Of a stretch of DNA of 8,717 nt, positions 1 through 5,235 are shown piece after piece. Under the pieces are notes generated by a model. The model had not been told where the DNA came from. It was given only the letters and a program-made list of their open reading frames with translations, and ran no database searches. A program made the position numbers and the translations under genes. Within the stretch, counting starts at the first letter, position 1. Each line of letters begins with the position of its first letter. The DNA is from Novosphingobium sp. (lineage in GTDB: Bacteria; Pseudomonadota; Alphaproteobacteria; Sphingomonadales; Sphingomonadaceae), in contig JAIXYF010000473.1 of assembly GCA_027490345.1 (NCBI GenBank), positions 1 through 8,717 on the forward strand, given 5' to 3'.

Positions 1-276
1 GTGCTGACCCGAAGCGCGCGCAGCCTGGGCGATCGGCTCCTGCGCCTGGCGCTTGGTGCCGACGAACAGGACCTTGCCGCCACCCTGGACAGTCGCGGAC
101 ACGAACTCGAGCGCGCGGGCGAAAAGCGGCACGGTCTGCGAAAGATCGAGGATGTGGATGCCGTTGCGTGCGCCGAAGATATACGGCTTCATCCGCGGGT
201 TCCAGCGGTGGGTCTGGTGGCCGAAATGCGCGCCGGCCTCGATCAATTGCTGCATGGTGACGACGGGAGCCGCCAT
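1..276 (-). CDS. rpsB: 30S ribosomal protein S2, N-terminal part (runs off the left edge)
   Basis: Structural protein of the small ribosomal subunit, needed for S1 binding and translation initiation. Reverse-strand translation from the ATG at 276-274 gives 92 residues without a stop. It carries the classic S2 N-terminus: AGAHFGHQTHRWNPRM at residues 14-29, then the KPYIFGARNGIHILDL stretch at 30-45, and VLFVGTKRQA at 69-78. Full-length S2 is about 240-260 residues, so roughly a third is visible. The start is supported by an A/G-rich ribosome site (AAGGAAAG) a few bases upstream and by family alignment; M8 is a less likely alternative. In most bacteria tsf (EF-Ts) follows, which here would lie beyond position 1. 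Nothing looks damaged. Confidence 0.97.
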   Translation of the reverse strand, partial: MAAPVVTMQQLIEAGAHFGHQTHRWNPRMKPYIFGARNGIHILDLSQTVPLFARALEFVSATVQGGGKVLFVGTKRQAQEPIAQAARASGQH

Positions 277-491
277 AGGTCTTTCCTTTCCGGTTGAGCC
301 TCTGGAATGCAGGAACCGCTGGCCGGGAGGAACCCCGAGTGCGGCACCGGTATGTGCGCATTCCATGTGGATTACTGGCCCTGCTCCGGACACCGCGCCC
401 GAATCAAAAGTCAGCTTGGCGGCCGTTAGCGGCACATCGGCCCAGCGTCTACACGCAAATCCGCATGGGGGGAGCGCCAGTCCGTTGGCTT

Positions 492-546
492 TTGACGTCA
501 AACAGTGCCTGCATGTGTCAAATAAGTAGTAGACACTAGTTGTCAA
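492..546 (-). promoter_or_regulatory. Putative rpsB promoter region with repeated TTGAC motifs
   Basis: Reading leftward, TTGACA occurs at 546-541 and again at 521-516. A third TTGAC lies inside the perfect 10-bp palindrome TTGACGTCAA at 492-501. A GTGTC-N12-GACAC inverted repeat spans 515-536. For the first TTGACA, a 17-bp spacer places TATTTG (523-518) at the -10, which is only a half match. Use as the rpsB promoter would give a leader of roughly 230 nt. In E. coli the rpsB-tsf leader mediates S2 autoregulation, and a similar role here is possible but not shown. No exact transcription start can be called. Confidence 0.35.
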
Positions 547-760
547 AACGTTTGGACAGATGCATAAAGCTGAGGACGGGCAAATCCGCCAGCCGCGAAA
601 TTGCAAGCGCTGTCAGGCACTTCGCATCCTTCGCGGCACCTCAGGCTTACAGCTCCGGCAAGCGGATCTTGCAGAGCGCCAACCGGCACCATGCCGGGAA
701 TGCCATGCCGATGATGTCCCTACAGATGCCTCGGGCGCACGGATCGCCGCCTGACTAGCT

Positions 761-789
761 TGTTCGTTTTGAGCCAGGCTGTTCGTTTT
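761..789. repeat. Direct repeat TGTTCGTTTT, two copies 19 bp apart
   Basis: TGTTCGTTTT occurs at 761-770 and again at 780-789, so the copies start 19 bp apart, close to two helical turns. That spacing suits a dimeric regulator binding one face of the DNA. No promoter elements or nearby start codon tie it to a gene, so function is unassigned. Confidence 0.5.
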
Positions 790-811
790 CAGAATGATGA
801 TCTCATTGTGA

Positions 812-834
812 TTGGCCGCAGACCCAGCGGCCAA
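812..834. repeat. Perfect 8-bp inverted repeat (hairpin)
   Basis: TTGGCCGC at 812-819 pairs perfectly with GCGGCCAA at 827-834 across the 7-nt loop AGACCCA. There is no T-run on either strand, so it is not a standard intrinsic terminator. It is the first of several strong hairpins between here and 1048. Confidence 0.6.
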
Positions 835-900
835 GCCGGCCGCCTACCCACGCGGCCATGGCGGTCGCGCCCTGACCCGGCGCCCTCCCAGACCGCCACT

Positions 901-933
901 GCGGTCCCCGCGCCCCCCGCGCGCGGGGACCGC
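901..933. repeat. Very GC-rich 13-bp inverted repeat (hairpin)
   Basis: 901-913 pairs with 921-933 without mismatch (arm GCGGTCCCCGCGC), leaving a 7-nt loop. The left arm is also contested: GACCGC at 891-896 can pair with GCGGTC at 901-906 across a CACT loop. The two structures are mutually exclusive in an RNA. No T-run follows on either strand. Confidence 0.65.
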
Positions 934-945
934 CATACGGCGCGC

Positions 946-984
946 AACCGATCGGTTCTCTTGCGATCACTGGTTCAGTGACCG
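946..984. repeat. 12-bp palindrome followed by a short hairpin
   Basis: AACCGATCGGTT at 946-957 is a perfect palindrome. It is followed by TCACTG (967-972) pairing with CAGTGA (976-981) across GTT. CGGT at 953-956 can also close an outer stem with ACCG at 981-984. These could be a protein-binding palindrome or part of a structured RNA. Confidence 0.5.
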
Positions 985-1007
985 GCATCTGCTGAGGTGG
1001 TTCTACA

Positions 1008-1048
1008 GGGCGGGTGCCCGCCCCGGGTGCCTCCGGTGTCCACCCGCC
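1008..1048. repeat. Nested GC-rich inverted repeats
   Basis: GGCGGGTG at 1009-1016 can pair with CACCCGCC at 1041-1048. Competing pairings are GGGCGGG (1008-1014) with CCCGCCC (1017-1023), and CGGGTG (1024-1029) with CACCCG (1041-1046). CGGGTGCC is also directly repeated at 1011-1018 and 1024-1031. A strong local structure is likely in any transcript crossing it. Confidence 0.5.
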
Positions 1049-1178
1049 TCCTCGGTATGCCCAAGAAAACTGCGCCTTTTTCGCCAATTGCAGTTCCGAA
1101 TGCGTCCGTCAGCGCCATGCAATCCAGCGTGCGCATGGCGGCCAGCGAAAAAGTTTCATGCGTCCGCATAGAATCAGC

Positions 1179-1207
1179 TTGACGATTTCGAACAAAAAGA
1201 GAACATT
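1179..1207 (+). promoter_or_regulatory. Putative promoter of the small membrane-protein gene
   Basis: TTGACG at 1179-1184 is a good -35 hexamer. A 17-bp spacer leads to AACATT at 1202-1207, a weak -10 with 3 of 6 consensus bases. The LexA-type box lies across the spacer, the usual place for a repressor operator. A GANTC (CcrM-type) site, GAATC, sits at 1171-1175 just upstream. The predicted leader to the ATG at 1317 is about 100 nt. Confidence 0.5.
1190..1204 (+). promoter_or_regulatory. LexA-binding (SOS) box, alphaproteobacterial type
   Basis: GAACAAAAAGAGAAC is an exact GAAC-N7-GAAC, the direct-repeat operator recognised by alphaproteobacterial LexA (equivalent to GTTC-N7-GTTC on the other strand). 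It lies between the putative -35 and -10 elements of the rightward gene at 1317. By my estimate at uniform base composition, about 0.3 chance matches are expected in a window this size. The motif alone is therefore suggestive, and the operator position is what makes the call credible. Confidence 0.65.
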
Positions 1208-1254
1208 TAGACCCAAGACGGGTTTGAGCAGCACCTGCTGCTTCTCTCCCCAAG

Positions 1255-1263
1255 TTATCCACA
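1255..1263 (+). promoter_or_regulatory. Perfect DnaA box
   Basis: TTATCCACA matches the high-affinity DnaA 9-mer exactly. It is a single box in the predicted leader of the small gene, 54 nt before its ATG. No AT-rich unwinding region or cluster of further boxes is seen, so this is not an origin. A regulatory or DnaA-titration role is possible. Confidence 0.5.
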
Positions 1264-1316
1264 GGGTGTCCCCAGCTTGTCAAGTGGCTCATCCCGGTTC
1301 GAAAGGTAGCCTTACC

Positions 1317-1595
1317 ATGTCCATGGTCCCCTTCCTCGCCTTGCTGGTCATGGCCAGCGCTGGTTGCGTAGCCGTTGCGGCCATCGCGGTGACGGTGCGG
1401 GCGCAAATGCCAGCTATGCGGCGCCTGCTTGCCGAAGCCCGCGCGCTTTCCACAGATCGGGAATTCGTGGTGCAAATCACGGCGCAATCCCTTGCTGCCG
1501 AACCGCAGCTTGCCGTGCGGCAGCGGCGCAGCCCGGTCCGCGTGATCAGGCCCGTTCCGCCTGCTGCGGTTCGCCCGCTGCGCGCTGCAGCATGA
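1317..1595 (+). CDS. Small single-span membrane protein, SOS-boxed, function unknown
   Basis: A 92-residue protein I cannot assign to a named family. One hydrophobic helix spans about residues 4-27 and has no charge before it. Arginines follow at once (R28, R35, R36), so the positive-inside rule predicts N-out/C-in with a cytoplasmic tail. Residues 28-62 look helical and amphipathic. The tail from 68 to 92 is basic and proline-rich (VRPLRAAA at the end). C17 sits in SAGC, a poor lipobox with no basic n-region, so a lipoprotein is unlikely. ATG 1317 is preferred over M3 because AAAGG lies about 10 nt upstream. The promoter carries a LexA-type box and the leader a DnaA box. The last 50 nt overlap the 3' end of pssA on the opposite strand. 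By size, topology and SOS box it resembles damage-induced division inhibitors such as Caulobacter SidA. That is analogy only; I see no sequence match. Confidence 0.75.
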   Translation: MSMVPFLALLVMASAGCVAVAAIAVTVRAQMPAMRRLLAEARALSTDREFVVQITAQSLAAEPQLAVRQRRSPVRVIRPVPPAAVRPLRAAA

Positions 1596-2460
1596 TCCGG
1601 CGATAACGCCACACGCCCACGGGCATCAACAGCAGGTAGACGACGCAGATCGCCACAAGCGTCAGCCACGGCTCTGTCAGCAGAGCCGCCAGAACCATCC
1701 CGGCCAGCGCAATCACCTCAAGCCGGATCGAACGGCGCGGACGTAGCGCGCCCCAGCCCAGCGTCGGCAGGTTGGAAATCATCAGAAAGGCAATGAGCAG
1801 CGCCCATGGCCCGACCACGATCGGTGCGCGCATGATCTCAAGCCCGCTGGCAAACCACAGATAAAGCGGCAGGAACGCCAGCCCCGCTCCAGCAGGCGCG
1901 GGCACACCGGTCATGAACCCGGCAGACTTGTGCGGCTGCCCCGGCAGATCGATGGAAGCATTGAAGCGCGCCAGCCGCAAAGCACAGCACACGGCCAGAG
2001 CCAGCGCAGCGAACCAGCCATAGCGCGCCGCCCCGCTCAACGACCAGAGATAGAGGATAAGCGCCGGGCCGACCCCGAAGGCCACAGCATCGGACAGGCT
2101 GTCAAGCTCTGCCCCAAAACGCGATTCCGCCTTCATCAGCCGGGCTACGCGCCCGTCGATCCCGTCCAGCAGCCCGGCCAGGATCACGGCCAGCACCGCT
2201 GCATGAAAATCCCCGCCGATGGCAAACCGGATGCCGGTAAGCCCGCTGCACAGCGCGGCAGATGTGATTGCATTGGGCACCATCGCACGCAGCGTCAATC
2301 CGCGCGGCAGACGGCGGCGCCGGCCAGTCTGTGTCAGGATGATCACGTCATCATCCTCATCCACAATGTCATCTTCGGCCAGATCGTTGGCCTCGGGCTC
2401 CCGGCTCGCCCCCGGTTTTGCTGCACCGACCCGTCCCTGCGCCGCCGGGCGCTCGTTCAC
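1546..2460 (-). CDS. pssA: CDP-diacylglycerol--serine O-phosphatidyltransferase
   Basis: Inner-membrane enzyme joining CDP-diacylglycerol and L-serine to give phosphatidylserine and CMP, the first step to phosphatidylethanolamine. The 304-residue product has the complete CDP-alcohol phosphatidyltransferase motif D-x2-DG-x2-AR-x8-G-x3-D-x3-D, with D99, D102, G103, A106, R107, G116, D120 and D124. Hydrophobic segments follow to about residue 282. It is the integral-membrane type, not the phospholipase-D type of E. coli. The start is GTG at 2460-2458, overlapping the psd stop codon as GTGA with AGGG about 9 nt upstream, which suggests translational coupling. Residues 27-39 form an acidic run before the Arg-rich RRRRLPRG at 47-54 and the membrane domain. 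The gene is slightly longer than many relatives because of this N-terminal tail. Its 3' end overlaps the small rightward gene by 50 nt. Confidence 0.95.
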   Translation of the reverse strand: MNERPAAQGRVGAAKPGASREPEANDLAEDDIVDEDDDVIILTQTGRRRRLPRGLTLRAMVPNAITSAALCSGLTGIRFAIGGDFHAAVLAVILAGLLDGIDGRVARLMKAESRFGAELDSLSDAVAFGVGPALILYLWSLSGAARYGWFAALALAVCCALRLARFNASIDLPGQPHKSAGFMTGVPAPAGAGLAFLPLYLWFASGLEIMRAPIVVGPWALLIAFLMISNLPTLGWGALRPRRSIRLEVIALAGMVLAALLTEPWLTLVAICVVYLLLMPVGVWRYRRIMLQRAAGEPQQAERA

Positions 2461-3206
2461 TGTCGCACGCCCTCAATCAGTTGCGCCTGCCCCACAATGC
2501 CCAGCACGGTTTCACCCGCAACAATGCGCTGGCCGATGAGTACGCGCGGCTCGGTGCCGGCCGGCAGGTACACGTCCACCCGGCTGCCGAAGCGGATCAA
2601 CCCCACCCGCTGCCCGGCTGCAACAATGTCACCCGGCTTGACGAACGGTACGATACGCCGGGCCACAAGCCCGGCAATCTGGGTAAAGCCCACGCGCAGC
2701 CCGTCTCCGCGCTCGACCACGAAGTGCTGGCGCTCGTTTTCCTCGCTCGCTTTGTCGAGATCGGCATTGAGGAACTTGCCGGGGATGTAGACGACCCGGC
2801 GGATCGTGCCGCCAATCGGCGTGCGGTTCACGTGAACATCGAACACCGACATGAAAATCGACACACGCGTGACCGGCGTCTCTGTCAGCCCGGCCATGCC
2901 GGTGCCATCATCAGCGGTCATCTCACGCGGGGGTGTTACCGTGCAGATCAGGGTAACAAGGCCGTCTGCCGGGGCAACGATCATGCTCTCGTCACGCGGG
3001 GTCACCCGTTCGGGATCGCGGAAGAAGGCCAGCACGCCCAGCGTCAGCACCGCCAGCGGCCAGCCCAGCAGCGAGCCGCCCAGCAAAGCGCCCGCAAGGC
3101 ACAACGCCCCGGCGATCGCGCCGAACTTGCGCCCCTCAGGATGGATCGAGGGCCAGGTGAACCCGGCCGAACCACGTCCACGATTGTCTAGAATGTCTCC
3201 CGGCAT
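2457..3206 (-). CDS. psd: Phosphatidylserine decarboxylase proenzyme
   Basis: Pyruvoyl-dependent enzyme that decarboxylates phosphatidylserine to phosphatidylethanolamine at the inner membrane, acting right after PssA. The 249-residue length fits the short class found in alphaproteobacteria. A hydrophobic segment at about residues 29-62 should bind the membrane. The self-cleavage site is G207-S208 in RFGSRVDVYLP; S208 becomes the pyruvoyl group of the small alpha chain. The other triad members are visible as D81 (APADG) and H125 (VFDVHVNR). ATG 3206-3204 is chosen because the family begins near here and GGGACAGG lies just upstream. An in-frame extension to 3380 exists, but its Arg/Cys-rich translation does not resemble the family. 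The stop overlaps the pssA start, so the two genes form an operon, psd first. Confidence 0.96.
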   Translation of the reverse strand: MPGDILDNRGRGSAGFTWPSIHPEGRKFGAIAGALCLAGALLGGSLLGWPLAVLTLGVLAFFRDPERVTPRDESMIVAPADGLVTLICTVTPPREMTADDGTGMAGLTETPVTRVSIFMSVFDVHVNRTPIGGTIRRVVYIPGKFLNADLDKASEENERQHFVVERGDGLRVGFTQIAGLVARRIVPFVKPGDIVAAGQRVGLIRFGSRVDVYLPAGTEPRVLIGQRIVAGETVLGIVGQAQLIEGVRQ

Positions 3207-3634
3207 CCTGTCCCTGTAGGCCGCGCCGCACGCGCGGACAAGCACCCAGCGGAATTCGGCTTTCCGCACGCTGCCTCTGCCGCATCGCTTTGCGCCGCCG
3301 CACCCGCTGGCAGAACGCCACGCGGATGGCACCACGGCCCGCATCAGCCCCTTGCACGCCAACCATCCGTTTCGGATCAAATTAAAATAATACCTGCAAA
3401 GTGCCAGGTGGCTCTACTTAAAGGCCGGTGCAGTAACGATTGCGCACGACTGGCCCGCACCGCCCGGCCAAAGTGGCGCATTTCCGGGGTTTTTCCGGGC
3501 ACCCATGCGCCCGTTCGCACAAGACACTGGTTAACGCCCTCGTGCCCGGCGCTTTTCGCTGTCGGCATCACGCCGTCGATGCGCCCGCCTTGTCCTTACG
3601 CGATGTTAACCACGCCCGGTGGAAAGGGACAAGT
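3207..3634. other. Divergent intergenic region between psd and the surface-protein cluster
   Basis: About 430 bases that must hold the promoters for psd (leftward) and the surface cluster (rightward). An AT-rich tract at 3379-3392 includes TATTAT (leftward, 3392-3387) and TAAAAT (rightward, 3383-3388), but neither has a good -35 at a normal distance. A small hairpin, ATCCG-TTT-CGGAT, lies at 3365-3377. GTTAAC occurs at 3532-3537 and 3605-3610. No gene is supported here. Confidence 0.5.
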
Positions 3635-4651
3635 ATGAATACGTACATCACCCCTCTCCGCCGCGCCGCGAGCCTTGCACACGGCTCGCTTGTCGCTCCC
3701 ACCATCGCCGCGCTGGCGCTCAGCGCGCCGCTTGCCGGCACAGCCCATGCCGCAGGCGTGCTCGCCGGTACGCTCATCGAAAACACCGCCACCGCGACTT
3801 ACAAGACCGGCACGGGCACGGGCACCGTCACCTCGAACAAGGTGACCGTGAAAGTGGACGAGCTGCTCGATGTTGCCGTGGCCACGCTGAGCACCGCGCC
3901 TGCCACCGCGACAACGAGCCCCGCCGTTCTGATCTACTCGGTCACCAACAGCGGCAACGGTCCCGAAGCGTTCAACCTGACGGCAGACCCGAAGATCTCG
4001 GGCAATGCCTTTGATTCCCTCATCAAATCGGTCGTGCTCGATAGTAACAACAACGGCGTGTATGATCCCGGTGTCGATACCGTGCTCACGGCAGGCGGGC
4101 TGGCAACCCCGGTGCTGGCGCCCGACAAGAGCATCAAGGTTTTCGTCCTTGCCAATCTGCCCGCAGATGCCACCGATGCCGAAACCAGCCAGGTGCGTCT
4201 TACCGCCACCGCGCAGACCGGCAGCGGCACGCCCGGCACCAGCTTTACCGGCAAGGGCGAAGGCGGCGGCGATGCCGTCGTCGGCCTTACCACCGCAGCA
4301 GACAACGCCTTGGCAGCGCTGATCGCCAGCCTTGCCAACATCACGCTGACCAAATCCGCAAAGATCCTTGATCCGTTCGGCACGGCCAAACCCGTCCCCG
4401 GGGCGGTCGTGACGTATTCTCTCGCCGCCAAGGTCAGCGGCTCGGGCTCGCTCGATGGCCTCCACGTGATCGACGCGATTCCGGCCGGCACCACGTACGT
4501 GCCCGGCTCGCTCAAGCTCGATGCTGCAGCGCTGACGGATGCCGAAGACACCGATGCAGGCACCGGCGGTGCGGACGGCATCGATGTCACGCTCGGCAAG
4601 ATCACCGGCGGGACCACCAAGACTGTCGTTTTCGCCGTCAAGATCAACTGA
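3635..4651 (+). CDS. Secreted DUF11-type repeat protein, paralogue A (338 aa)
   Basis: Exported protein with a signal peptide ending AHA|AG (cut after residue 39). The RR at 9-10 lacks a Tat consensus, so Sec export is likely. The mature protein begins with a module GTLIENTATATY...SNKVTVKV (residues 45-74) shared with two later genes. A beta-rich domain at about 78-195 includes DSNNNGVYDPGVD (136-148), a calcium-loop-like motif. A gly/ala linker with a GKGEGGGD patch (207-213) leads to a DUF11 (conserved-repeat, Ig-like) domain at about 237-338, with LTKSAKI, PVPGAVVTYSL and IDAIPAGTTYVPGSL. There is no cysteine, no LPXTG, no C-terminal helix and no barrel, so it is probably retained non-covalently or secreted. 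ATG 3635 has GGAAAGGGA 5 nt upstream; the in-frame extension from 3440 looks non-coding. It is the first gene of the cluster, 20 nt before the next. Exact function is unknown. Confidence 0.85.
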   Translation: MNTYITPLRRAASLAHGSLVAPTIAALALSAPLAGTAHAAGVLAGTLIENTATATYKTGTGTGTVTSNKVTVKVDELLDVAVATLSTAPATATTSPAVLIYSVTNSGNGPEAFNLTADPKISGNAFDSLIKSVVLDSNNNGVYDPGVDTVLTAGGLATPVLAPDKSIKVFVLANLPADATDAETSQVRLTATAQTGSGTPGTSFTGKGEGGGDAVVGLTTAADNALAALIASLANITLTKSAKILDPFGTAKPVPGAVVTYSLAAKVSGSGSLDGLHVIDAIPAGTTYVPGSLKLDAAALTDAEDTDAGTGGADGIDVTLGKITGGTTKTVVFAVKIN

Positions 4652-4671
4652 TCAAACAGGGAAGCAGGCCC

Positions 4672-5163
4672 ATGAAAATCTCCATCCTCGTCAAGTCCTT
4701 CGTTGGCGCCGCTGCGATGATCGCGGCGGTCGGTCCGGCTCTTGCCGCAGCCCAGTCGACACCGTCTCCGGTCACGCTCAAGGGCGATGTCATGCTCGAA
4801 AAGACCGTGACCGAAAACGGCGTCAGCAAGATCGAACTGTCCGAGCCCAAGGTTGTCATTCCCGGTGACCGGCTGCTGTTCACCACGCGCTATCGCAACG
4901 AAGGCGCGCAAGCGGTGACGAACTTCGTGGTCACCAACCCCCTGCCTTCCGCGGTCGCGCTTACAGCCGATGGCGCGCAGGGCACCGAAGTCTCGGTCGA
5001 TGGCGGCAAGAGTTGGGGCCAGCTTGGCAGCCTCAAGGTTGCCGGTGCGCAAGGCGCTGAGCGCGCCGCCACCCCCGCCGATGTGACACATATTCGCTGG
5101 ACCATTCCCGCCATCGCGCCAGGCGCATCGGGTGAGGTCCAATATCACGGAATCGTTCGCTAA
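4672..5163 (+). CDS. Small secreted DUF11-like protein (163 aa)
   Basis: Exported protein with a signal peptide of about 25-27 residues (MIAAVGPALA|AAQ). The mature part is a single beta-sandwich-like unit. DVMLEKTV at 39-46 and VVIPGDRLLFTTRYRNEG at 61-78 resemble the start of a DUF11 repeat. TNPLPSAVAL at 88-97 matches the DxxPxG region of such repeats. VTHIRWTIPAIAPGASGEV at 138-156 forms the closing strands. There is no membrane anchor, cysteine or sorting signal. The ATG has GAAGCAGG upstream and lies 20 nt after the first surface gene, so the two are surely co-transcribed. A one-domain secreted DUF11 protein between two larger DUF11 proteins suggests an accessory or minor component of one assembly; that role is inferred. 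Confidence 0.85.
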   Translation: MKISILVKSFVGAAAMIAAVGPALAAAQSTPSPVTLKGDVMLEKTVTENGVSKIELSEPKVVIPGDRLLFTTRYRNEGAQAVTNFVVTNPLPSAVALTADGAQGTEVSVDGGKSWGQLGSLKVAGAQGAERAATPADVTHIRWTIPAIAPGASGEVQYHGIVR

Positions 5164-5235
5164 ATTAGCGAGACGGGGTCGCCATGCCTGTGAGCGACCA
5201 GAATATTCGCAGGCAACCCAGTGGAGCATAAGAAA
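5164..5235 (+). other. Intercistronic gap with hairpin before paralogue B
   Basis: GGTCGC at 5177-5182 pairs with GCGACC at 5194-5199 across 11 nt. An alternative stem pairs TGCCTG at 5185-5190 with CAGGCA at 5210-5215, and the two cannot coexist. No T-run follows, so an RNA-processing or stability element is more likely than a terminator. GGAG at 5223-5226 is the ribosome site for the next gene. Confidence 0.4.

Larger units (their letters stand above)
277..1178. other. Long non-coding interval between rpsB and the small SOS-boxed gene
   Basis: About 900 bases without a convincing gene. 277-491 is probably the rpsB leader. 540-760 holds only short ORFs with weak codon bias. 760-1050 is dense in inverted and direct repeats, listed separately. 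I see no tRNA, tmRNA, RNase P or SRP RNA signature. pssA transcription would enter from the right on the reverse strand, so a terminator is expected somewhere here. No hairpin followed by a T-run was found on that strand. Confidence 0.6.

Noticed and set aside
941..1000. Possible tRNA or other classical ncRNA
   Set aside because: No cloverleaf, no GGTTCRA-type T-loop with matching acceptor stem, and no tmRNA, SRP or RNase P signature was seen.
1255..1263. Replication origin suggested by the DnaA box
   Set aside because: Only one box, no AT-rich unwinding element and no dnaA, dnaN or hemE neighbour.
975..1487. Reverse-strand open frame of 170 codons and neighbours at 803-1087 and 1289-1669
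   Set aside because: They run across hairpin clusters and antisense to the signal-anchored small gene, and have low-complexity Arg/His/Gly-rich translations with no recognisable motif.
3207..3380. N-terminal extension of psd by 58 codons
   Set aside because: The extra translation is Arg/Cys-rich and unlike the family. The ATG at 3206 has a good ribosome site and gives the usual length.
3394..3408. Possible sigma-54 promoter upstream of psd (TGGCAC...TTTGCA on the reverse strand)
   Set aside because: The GG and GC elements are separated by only 6 bases instead of the required 10.
3440..3634. N-terminal extension of the first surface protein by 65 codons
   Set aside because: It would bury a clear signal peptide inside the protein. 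The ATG at 3635 has a strong ribosome site.
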